From NCBI GenBank assembly GCA_039881145.1, contig JAYKKI010000029.1:24364001-24428000 (forward strand): 64,000 nt of DNA, written 5' to 3'. The notes below the pieces were generated by a model. It saw nothing but the letters and a program-made list of their open reading frames with translations. It had not been told where the DNA came from and searched no databases. Every line of letters begins with the position of its first letter. Position 1 is the stretch's first letter. The translations under genes and the position numbers were made by a program. Positions 46,501-58,606 of this stretch are shown here, in pieces. The stretch comes from Druceiella hillmani. Its lineage: Eukaryota; Arthropoda; Insecta; Lepidoptera; Hepialidae.

Positions 46501-49500
46501 TTATTTAAGACCTAGTCGTGAGGAAATTATTTTTTTCAGTACTTTACGTAACGTACCCGCAGAAATGTACATCAAAATAAATGAAAATGTGCATTCCCCT
46601 TATTTCTGAATTACCGAATAAAAAGTCATAAAGACGCAGGGCTGGTTGAATCTGACGGGAAAACTGCAAGAAAATTTTTAGTTTTCGAAATATTTACCAT
46701 ATTTTCATGCATATGAAAGATATACTAGACTATACTATATATTTATAAAGTTAAAAATATGTGTGACTATATATGTACTATATATTTATATAACAAAAAG
46801 AGTGTGTGACTGTATATTTATATGGTGAAAAATAAAATTTTAGTATTTATAAATAATTTTATAGAATATTGTTGCCTAAATTTTTCGGAACCCTCGTAGG
46901 TCGAGTTCTACTCATACTTGACTGAGTAGAACTCGATATGTTATTTAAATGTTATTTAAAAAACCGTCACATGATTATAAATCACTATTTATTCGACTTC
47001 CCGCAACCAATCCTCATTTTCGTTTACACGTGGGAACGTAACTTTAAACACTTCTCTTATCCGCCCCTGCCAGGAACAACTTGACATTTTCGTGCACCAA
47101 GGAGGAGTACCTGTATGCAAACATGGGTCCGCAGCAGCTGCCCACCGGGCAGGCGGCCACCATCACCGTGCTTTACCTGCTGACCTTCGTAACGGGTGTG
47201 GCGGGCAACGCCGCCGTCTGCATCGTCATATTACGCCACCCCACCATGAGAACGGCCACCAACTACTATCTTTTCAACCTGGCCTGCAGTGATTTATTAT
47301 TGCTAATGTTCGGTAAGGTGTATGTTAAGAGTGATGTGGACTTATCTTCGAAACTTGTATGAAACACAAATAGACACAAGAAAATGATTTCCACGGAAGA
47401 AAGATTTTAGGGAACTATTTTTGAGGTATATAACACAAAACTTATTTTTTGTCCAGCAAATCTTGAGTGTCGAAGTCCCGGGAGTTTTATTAGATTTTGT
47501 AACCTTATTCCCGGGACGTTAAAATGGAGTCTATAGAGCCAGGACATATTACGATTTTTCAAGACATAATATATTTAAGAGCAACTATATTATTACGAAA
47601 TTGCAAGTCACATCTTTTCGGTTTATAAAATACTTAAATTTAAATATCAATGTTCAGCGCAGTTAAATTACAAGCCAGTAAGCAATTTACTACACTTTTC
47701 CTTAGGATAACTCGTTCCGTCAGTATGTATCAAAGCACTTCTTCTGTCGTGTTCGCACGTTTAAAGCAAATACATAATATGCAAGGAGATCCAAATAAAT
47801 TTTCTTGAAAATTGCTTTATTTATAAAGACTATTGCATAACTAGCTAGTATCATGAACCATAATAAATAGTAGCCAGCTATTTATTATGGTTCATGATAC
47901 TAGCTAGTTAAGCATGATATATCAAGAGTGACTAAAGTCCCCTCAGAAATATAAACCTCGGAAATAAAGTAAAAAATTATTAAATCTTAAAGTCAAAATC
48001 GTTAAAACAAATGTTATAGAAATGTTCGAACACCACAAGCTTTATTTACGTGTCTTGAAAGAATCTATCTTATTTTAAAACAACTAAAAAATAAAAACTT
48101 TTCTGTGCCAACAGCAAAAGCATCTATTTTTTTAAACCATGGACGAGAAGCAATTTCATTTGCAAATCATTAAAATAGAGTGATTTTAAATTTTCTAAAA
48201 ATTAAAGAAATCTTATGATTTTGAGTTTTTGTTTTTTAAAAAATTATCCGTTGATTAAACATTTAAAAAATCACATCACGTCTGAATTGCGCCTATGTCT
48301 ATGTCTAGAGAGGACGAATGATGATTATGTAAAGAGGATATTTAATTTTATTAAAGTCAGAATATTTTCAGATCTAAATAAAGATTTTATTAAATTTGGT
48401 TTGATCTTTACAGTGTGGCAATTATAAACTTACATACCTACATAATATTTAACATATTCTACAGTACAAATTATTAGACATAAACATTTAATTCTTTTTA
48501 AATTCTTCTTCAGTCATCAAAATATTATTAAAATGAATAGAGCCTTACTGAAATTATAATTAGCCTAATTGTTAGTTATTTTACTATAAAACAATTATGA
48601 AGACTTGATATTTTCCATGTTGATTTAATGCTGTATTAGTTGTAAATATTAATTTTAAGTAAACCTATTTTATAGCTTTTTACCTATTACTGATAATTTT
48701 TTAACAATAGCTAATATTTTAAGATTGTTGAAATCAAATAAACAGCAACTTTTTTGTTTTGGCTTCAGTATTTATAATGCTTTGATATACGACTCAAATA
48801 ACAATGGGGCAAATCATCTTCATAAAATTAATTTATACTAACTTATAATAAAGTCACTTTTGAGACCTACATTTTTTAGTTTTGTCAACGGTTTCTGGCT
48901 TGTTTCTCTCATTCAATTTTATCCATAAGAGTTTACTTGCTAACTCACATCACAGTCTGAGTGACTGTGCACTCATGGGGCGATTCCTAAAAGATTAAAT
49001 CACATATTTGCTTTTATATCCACATAAGTAGTATCACATAATATTTTTTTGGTTCAAAACAATGAAAGATTTAAAAACTATTTGCATGGATACAAATTAT
49101 ATCAAATAACAAAAGAGAGCAATCCTAATACCAGGCACCTCTGCCTCATTTCCCAAGTTTATCATATATTTATGTATATGGTCAGTTCATTTTTTTACTT
49201 ACATTTCCCAAGTTTATCTTATATTTATGTATACTTACATTTCCCAAGTTTATCATATATTTATGTATATGGTCAGTTCACATTCCAGCATAGAAACAAA
49301 CTCACTTAGCTTTCTTCGAAGTACTCTTATGTAAATTTAGCAATATCTAATTAACGTAAATGACTTCTGTGAGAGTTTTCTAGAGTTCAGTGAACGCAAC
49401 TACTTAAAATATTAACTATATCATGTCAGATATCGTCAAACAACACTACACTGGTTTGCAGGGCTGCCGAACGATCTAACCATCTACTGGCATCAATATC

Positions 49501-52500
49501 CATATTTACTCGGAGAGATATTCTGTAAATTGAGAGCATTTATATCTGAAACGTAAGTTGATCTCAAGTGTGCTTGTATATTTCTCCGACAAAACAAATA
49601 CTAGATGAATTATGCTTTTTACCTGTAGATTTATTTGATTGTTTATAGTTCTCTTTGAAACTCCACCATTATTTTGTTTTAAATCTAACCACATCCTTGC
49701 AACTTCACCTTACATAGTGTATATTTACAGGTGCTTTTGTTCCTAATTTAACCATGTCCCTGCAACTTCACCCTACACGGTGCACATTAACAGATACTTT
49801 TGTTTTTTGATCTCACTGCATCCCTGTAACTTCACATTATGTGGTGCACATTTAAAGATGCTTTTGCTCTTCATCTCACCATAGCCCTAAAACTTCACTC
49901 TACGTGGTGTGCAATCACAGATGCTTTTGTTCCTAATTTAACCATGTCCGTGCAACTTCACCCTACACGGTGCACATTAACAGATACTTTTGTTTTTTGA
50001 TCTCTCTGTATCCCTGTGACTTCACATTATGTGGTGCACATTTAAAGATGCTTTTGCTCTTCATCTCACCATAGCCCTAAAACTTCACTCTACGTGGTGT
50101 GCAATCACAGATGCTTTTGTTCCTAATTTAACCCCATTCCTGTAACTTCACTTTACACGGTGTGCACTTGCAAATACTTTTGTTCTCAATATAAACATAC
50201 CCCTGTAATTTCACTCTTCATGGTGTGCACTTACAGATTTTTTTAAATCTAACTGTATCCCTATAACTTCACTCCAAGTGCACACCACTTACTGATACTT
50301 TTATTCTTAATCTAATCTTATCCCTGTTAAAAATAACCTGTTAAAAGTACAAAAGTATCTGTAAGTGCACATGGTGTAGAGTAAAGACTCTACACCATAT
50401 GCACTTACAGATACTTTTGTACTTAATCAAACCGTATTCCTGTAATTTCACCCCACATGGTGTGCACTTGTAGATGTTTCTGCTCTTAACTTCACTCTAT
50501 ATGGTGTGCACTTACAGATACTTTTGTTCTTCATCTAACTGCATCCTTGTAATTTCACTCTACACGGTGTTCACTTACAGATGTTTTGTTCTTAATCTAG
50601 CCGTATCCCTGTCACTTCACTCTACGTGGTGTGCATTTAGAGATGCTTTTGTTGTTAACCTAACCATATCCCTATAATTTCTCTCTAAATGGTGAGCACT
50701 TACACTTGGTTCTGTTCTTAATGTAACCATTACCCTCTAATTTCACCTTACGCAGTATACACTTACAGTTGATTTTGTTCTTAATCTAACCGTATCCCTG
50801 TAACTTCACTCTACATGGTGTGCACTTACAGATCTTTTTATTCTTAATGTAACCATATCCATAGACGGTTCACACTTACAAATGCTTATGTTTTTAATCT
50901 AACTGTATGCCTCGCATACATGGTATGCACTTAAGATGCTTTTGTTCTAAATCTAAATGGTTCCTTGAATTCCTACGATTGACATGTCCGAAAATTAATC
51001 CATTGAAATTAAGTGAAGTTTTACGCACAGCTGAAGTGCTCAAATATGATTTTATTTCTGTAACTTCAAAAAGGAGTCCAGTTCTGCTTTTAATTTATAA
51101 AATGTTTTGTCTATATGCGTATAGCTACCTCTATATCTAATTTGAATACAGTTTATTTCTGTAAAAAAGTAAAATAATACTCGATTAGATGACGCTGTCG
51201 CTGAGTGATAACGGATTAACTGTGATGTTGTTATTTTGTCATAATAAAGGGTTTTAGCCACAAAATGACTACTAATTTTTTTGTTTATATTGCTTTCTTT
51301 AGTGGAAAAGACAAATTCTCAAAAGTCGTCAATTTTTTTTGTGTCATAAATCGACTTTGATAATTGAGAGCGAGAAGTATTCCCCTGAAAACTTGTAATT
51401 TCTTTGCACAGAATTAACGCAGTATCTTTTTTCGTCCAGCTTATTATGCTTTGTATTTGTCGTACAATCCAGGTCGTCGTACGTATCGGTGCTGACGATA
51501 GTGGCGTTCTCGATGGAGCGGTATCTGGCTATCTGCCACCCGCTGCACCTGTACGCCATGTCGGGCCTGCAGCGCGCCGTGCGCATCATCACAGCGCTGT
51601 GGCTCGTCGCCATGGCGGCGGCCGTACCCGTCACTGCCTTTACTTACATCAACTATTTAGAATATCCGCCGTGTAAGTTTATAACACTAACAGAAAGTTG
51701 TTTTAAGATATGAAGTAGAACCAACGTTTTTTTTTATAATTTCAACGGCATTTATTTATAGGTAATACTAAAAATAAACCATTTGCATTTAATTATTATT
51801 TTAATATGAATTTCCTTCAGTTATAAACTAACGATTGATTAATAAATTATAGGAACATAAATTACAAACAAATTAAGAAATAAAATTGAAATTTCTCATT
51901 AAAATTTCATCTCGTTATTAGTAACAGTTGCGATTTAAAAATGTACACAAATGTAATGAACGTTTTCAGTCTCCGAAGTAAACTTAGAGCAGTCGGCTTT
52001 CTGCGCGACGCTCGACATCCCGGGCGGCTTCCCGGTGCTCGAGCTGAGCAGCGTCGTCTTCTTCATGCTGCCGGCCCTCGTTATGCTGGTGCTGTATACG
52101 CGCATGGGAAGGAAAATCCGGTATGATTTATTTCGCATGCTACATCTAACCTATAGTCCGCTATTCTCTGTAACATTATACACAAATACTATTACGAAAC
52201 ATCAGCAGCAAAAATATTAGATTTAAATACCTATAATATCAGCAACGATTAGTCCTACAATAGATGCACATAACATTATTAAATTCTATGAAGATACACA
52301 CGACGTGATTTAATTCTGAGAAAGATATACGCAAACTTATTAAATTCTTCAAGAAATACACGCAACCTTATTGAATTCCACGAGAAATGCCCATAACATA
52401 ATTAAATTCTACGAGAAATACTCGTACGTGCAACATTATTAAATTAAGTGGTGACGCGATATTATTAATCACAATGCGATGTCATCGTGATACAATTAAA

Positions 52501-55500
52501 TATGAAACACTCCTACATTACATAGTTTTGGGTACCTGGTGTGGCCCGATTGCCATAGAATGTTTATGCGGAGTTTGTTTTCATGGATAATGCGATTAAT
52601 TTTACGGATGTTTACGATGTTTGCCGATGTTTTGATATTGTAATCTGTTACGTCACTGTTCCATGATATCGATTCAGTTAATATCAATATGATAAAACAT
52701 ATTTGTTATTAGCTCTAAAAGCAGATATTAATTTTAGAAACACTTTCCCTGAAATGGGCAATAAGTGAGGGACTCACGAATCGTAGAACGCGCTCAAAAT
52801 AGAGTATAAGCTGAACTCACTAACATAAATTGTGAATGTAATCCGCGTTCTTAGTTCACTTTAGAGCTGAGTCGAAAAACGATTAACAGTTAACGCTCAA
52901 CGTTAACGTGCGTCAACGATCAATGCTGTTGACGAAAAAATGTGTTAACAGTTGATCAACACTTGCACTTAATAAACGGTCGAAGTCGACGCCTATTTAT
53001 ATTAACGCACATTGGAGCATTATTTCGTTAGCGTGTTGACGTTGATCAACGTTAGTGCTAACTGCTAAATGTTGACACTTGTCAATTGAATACATCGAAT
53101 CGACGGTTTATGCATTACCAGTAGACTTGGGCGATACGAGTATTTTGAGATGCCGAGTACGACGAGTACGAGTATTATAAAATATCGGTGACAGATATCG
53201 GTGACAAAATACTCAACAAGTATGGGCGGCCTAATTCCGTTGTGAGAGGACCATATTACAAATCGCTATAGCCTTATGGTCGTGGGAGACGTGCAATAAA
53301 TCTTAATTGCTACTTATTATGAAGGGTTCAATGCTCATATCCTTTATTTCTTATAGCTAAAACTGGCGGGAATTACTATAATTTCTAAATGAGACAATTT
53401 TAATAAAATACAGTGTTTCATTTTTCCTTCATACTAACATAAATATTTATAGTTCCTAGCTTAGGAACGGTAACTAAATGATTAATTTGGTATAACCACT
53501 TAAATAGCGTATTTAAACAATGGATAATGTTATTTGCCATAATTACCTTTAATTTAAAAAAGAATCACGTCATTAAAAAAGTTTTTTTTTTATTTTTGCC
53601 ATCTTATTTTAACTTAATTGTTTTTTAAATAATGTAGTAATATGTTCGGAACAAACACCTAGTTCCGTAATAATTATTGTTACAGTTGAATGTTTTCTAT
53701 TCAAAAGTTTCCTTAAATTAGATGGAGCTTTTTGAACGACAATTTAGTTTTGTAAATATTGCAAGAACCAAAATAATCACACAAGTCTGTAACATACATC
53801 CATACAACAATGAACTTTCTTGTGGACATAATGGCAAAGCTATAATTTAACCTAACTAACAGTTAGTTCTTATATACATTATTTATTTACTATATTTACA
53901 CTTCAAATTAATAACGCTCAACTGTTCCAATAAAAAAACGGAGAATCATTAGACGATACGCTACGAAGTGTACAGTACTTAAAACTCTTATTTTAAAATA
54001 CTCATACTTGTATTGAGTAAATATTTGTCCGCAACTGCGAAGTATGAAGCAATACACAATGAGTAAAACGAGTATACGAGTATGTTTAACATACTCGGAT
54101 TACATACTTTAAAAGTATTACGACTTACGAGTATTTAAATATCCAGTTTGTCCCTTTCTTCATATACGTTTTAAATATGAAAGAGTGAGAAAACCTGAAT
54201 ACTATATGCGTTAGTGAAATAGCTAGATAACGAGGGGTTGGGTTATGCCGCAGACCCACCATAAAGTAGCCATTGTACCGACCGTCCGGTCGGCCATGCC
54301 ACACAAATATTTACGAGACCAAGTATTTAGTATTTTGCACGTCAAGTACGTATTTTGATCTGAGATATCGAGTATTTTTACAGGTGACAATAAATACGCC
54401 TCACTTCTAATTACCAGGTTAGCGGTCAGTCTTTCGTCAACAGTTATTGCGTAATGAAGGTAAATGAACGAAGGTTTAGAAATTTGTCCGATAGTTTTTC
54501 ACAGATTTAATATTCAAAAGACGTTTTTATTTCAAATTATATTTTAAAATTCTTCACGAAAGTTTGAAATATATAATGTTATGTAGTGGATATTTTTATG
54601 GTTAACATTTAACTTGATTTATATGATTTAATATTAGGAGAAAAATTTAAAATTAATCGAACGAGTTCAGTAATAATCCGCATAGCGTTACTTTCTATAA
54701 TATTTATTATTTACGTATTAAATGACTCAAGCTCCATATAATTATCAAGTTTAATTTGTTGTGTTAATGTAAACATTTGCCGGGTGTCCGAGTCCGTAAT
54801 ACTTAGAAATTTGTAAGCAATACGCCGTTGCGCCGCCATTTTCGACGTGGTGTTTATGTCAACTATGGTATGCGCCTAAACACATTAACGGTTAATATTA
54901 ACAGTTTTGGTCAACAGTTAATTTTTTATATGTGTAATTTTTATATGTTTTTAAAAAATCAATAATCTTCAATTATCCAAGAGCCTTCGTTATCTATTTC
55001 TTGTTGCTAATGTGTGGAACAATAAGATGGTCTGCTGTCTTTCAATTTCTTTATCCCGTAAATACTAAGACGTCGAGCAAAACCGATGATAGTCGAATTG
55101 TTCGAAACTCGGACAATATGCAGCCAGGAAGTACAGGTGGTCCACATAAAGTACTTTCTTACGTATCACAATAGAAATAATCAGCTCCATGCACACTTCG
55201 ACCCTTTCTGACTATTAAGGGGGCTTTGGCTTCCCCAAAGAATGAAGTCGTTTTCTATTTTAGTATGGAAGCATGCGATTGGCTCTGTTAAAAGCTTAAG
55301 ATCGGCTTTATGTAAAAGGACCAAATTAGCAGAGGCAGAATTGTTGATCTCTTTCATGTTCGATTTAAAATATAAATAGAATAGACATCTTCAATAAATT
55401 TAAATCATAAATTTTTAGCTTAACTTAATTTAAGTTTTCAATAATATTTTTAATTTTTTCTGAATTTATTGTAGGCGGTCGCCCTTTAATGATGTATTAT

Positions 55501-58500
55501 GGAAAGATCACAATTGATTTTTTTAATCTTTCTACCCTATTATTACTTGGCTGTAACATAGCAGAATGTAGTTTCACCTAATGTTGTGTATATATCACAT
55601 GTTGCTTCGAACCCTTTTTGTCCTAAACGGAATAGATGAAACAAGTGCACTCCAATTTAGTTCAAATTTTGTTTGTTTTTTATTCACCAAAACTCGGTTG
55701 CTAAATGAACAGGAGATCGAACTTCGCTGTCTTTATATACCCCGCCTGGGAAAAGAAGTTTCTATGATATTTCATAAATAGCTGGAAAGAATTGGCGGCT
55801 TTATTGGAACCTAGTACTTCTGATATGGAAATCGAGCCATGGATTAAATTATATATATAAGAAAATTTCTACTAGCCATTACTTTACTACCATTTGTGGA
55901 AAAATCTTCATATTTATTATTAACACTCAATCTCCCTATAATAATATGAATAAGTTCATTACTTCTAGTTACCGAGGACATTTCTATCAATGCAATTGAT
56001 TAAATATCTAATCTAACATTTCTTTATCGAAATGGGATGGGGAACTTGGGATTAACGTGTTTGGGATTAACAGGGGTCCACAAGATGGAGCAAAAAAAAT
56101 GTAAAACTCGAGATGCCTCACGATAATAAGGACACCGAATAACTCTGCCAGAAATCAGTTTTTTAGTTTTTTATAGACAATTTTGTTCATATTTTTTTAT
56201 TAATGGCCCGTCACTTCATCTCGGGAAACCTATATACATACATATAAATATTTTGTCTTTAGTGCACAGGCATGCAATAACGGATTAAATAAACGTCAAG
56301 TATTTAAATCTAAAGGAGGACATGGTCATATATTAGGTTGTTACATAATAATGTGACAATTTTCAGTTGAAAAAAATAATGTATACATGTACACAAATCA
56401 AACCAATCAAAATATAAGCCATTATCCACAAGCTTTTGCTATCGTTCTAGAAAATACATGATTCCTTCTTCATAAAATGTTTTTAAATAGTTTTTGATTT
56501 GACGCCTGGTACTCCTGCTTGACCCTCGTTAGCCGTTACCATTTCTTGCTGTGGATAACATACAGTACCCACTTATGCAACCGTGCATGTGTAAAGAGTG
56601 AGGCTAGTAATTGTATACAGACAGCCACTCGGGCCATTTCTCGATCTTAGCTTAACTCTTGCGGCACCCACTGACTATGTCTATACACTTTATCCAATTC
56701 TCTTAGATGTCGATCGACCGTCGGATGAGAGCATCCGAGTTCTTCTCGTAATCGCTGAGTGTTTCTTCAGACACAGTAAACGGTCGGTGTCGATTGTTAC
56801 AGGTCGTCCTTCACGGAGTTAATCTTCCAGGCTGTTACAGGTCGTCCTTCACGGAGTTAATCTTCCAGGCTGTTACAGGTCGTCCTTCACGGAGTTAATC
56901 TTCCAGGCTGTTACAGGTCGTCCTTCACGGAGTTAATCTTCCAGGCTGTAGTTCCCCTTAGAGAAGCATCGAAATCTATTTAATGCCGTGTCATAGGAAA
57001 CTGCATTTTCATCCACAGACTCAAATATATTTCGGGCAGCTTGCGCCGCCGAGTGATCTAAATGTAATTCATCAAGTAGAAGAACGTCAATATGTCCTCG
57101 TATCAAATCAATTTTTACGTGTTTTCGTGAGGATAGCGATCGACAACAATTCTGACGCACCTTTATTTATATTAGCGTGCATAGGATATTCCACAGGCTT
57201 ATCGATAACTTTTGAACGAAACGAAAAAAATGTATGTGTAAATGTAAACGAAAAACATGCATGTACGTGTAAAAGTACGATTTAATCAATCACGATGAAA
57301 CTTCAAGTCTCGCAGTCGAATTGCAATCTTGGTATTTGCGGAATCAATCATTTTCCATCCCGTAGGATCTCGGCATTATAACGTCCCGCTTTTCTAATAA
57401 AAAGTCTAGTCATTATGTATAACGTTTTCAGGACTTAATCTTCACTTCAATACTTGTACTCGATTTATAACAGTCAAAATAAAAACCTACCTTACTCCGT
57501 AAGTTTGTGTTTTTCTTTTTTCCATATTTCCCCTTTGACTTTTACTTCTCAACGCAAACAATATTGTTTAAAATAATTTATGTTATCTCTTATTCGTTAC
57601 AAATATAAAAATAAAGAAATCAATAATGTAAGTCGAAGGCTAAGCTACGCCATTTTTTTCAATCTGTCATATGTCAAATTGTAATATGATTAAGATAGAA
57701 AAAATATACCCTCTAATTATTTCTACAGCATAAAACTCCACTCTATTCCATAATTATAGCAGTCCGAACTCATTTCGTACATTAAAATTAATACAGAGAC
57801 GTATCTACCTTTTTGTATTAGAATAAATCTAAATGGATTAAAATTAGATAAAATGATTTGATAATTTTATTAAATAATTTTATATATTCCATCTGCACAC
57901 ATAAAATAACAATCGTGGGGCATTTTGATCGTTGACGGCTTAAATTTAAAGAAAACTTGAACAAACTATTTAAGTCGAGACGTGACTTAAATTCCGATAC
58001 TTTAAAACGTTTTTATAATGATAATTCCACAGCAATATAAACCAATATTATATTGGTCGAATGCAATATTATCTAAATAAAAGTAATACACTAGTCAATA
58101 ATGAAACTTACCGAAAAGTATGTTCCATTATTGAAAATAAATGAAAAGTAGGGGTTGGAAAGCAAGTATGAGTGCGACACATCGGACGTCCTGCTCAGTG
58201 CGCAGTCGTACAGTGGTCTAAGTTTTGCCTTCCACGCACGTAGGAAACGAAACTCTTCGGTTGAGACAATACCCCAAGTGAGCGAGAATACGTCAGATTC
58301 ATTCAGTTGCGAAAACTTGAATTCTATTATTCCGTATTTAAAAAAATACAAACTATTTGTTTACTCAAAGGTAGACCATTTTATGACAACCATGCCATCT
58401 ACGTATGTTATTTCTACATATAACAGTGAACTAAAGAATTCCCAAAAGCAATATTTATCATCCATGAAAACTACAATCATGAAAAAACTTAAGCACTGAT

Positions 58501-58531
58501 TTTAAGTACAATCAGTTTTTCTCTGAATCTG

Positions 58532-58606
<75 letters not shown>

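Larger units (their letters stand above)
47313..49461 (+). other. GPCR intron 2
   Basis: Bounded by donor GTAAGG and acceptor TTTGCAG. It holds the 32-bp perfect hairpin and a triple direct repeat; otherwise AT-rich without coding potential. Confidence 0.8.

Noticed and set aside
49650..50950. CRISPR-like array
   Set aside because: Repeats are contiguous, diverged and without unique spacers; this is a eukaryotic minisatellite.
55581..55781. 66-codon frame present in both arms of the inverted repeat
   Set aside because: No recognisable domain; duplicated because the arms are duplicated, so recurrence is no evidence of selection.
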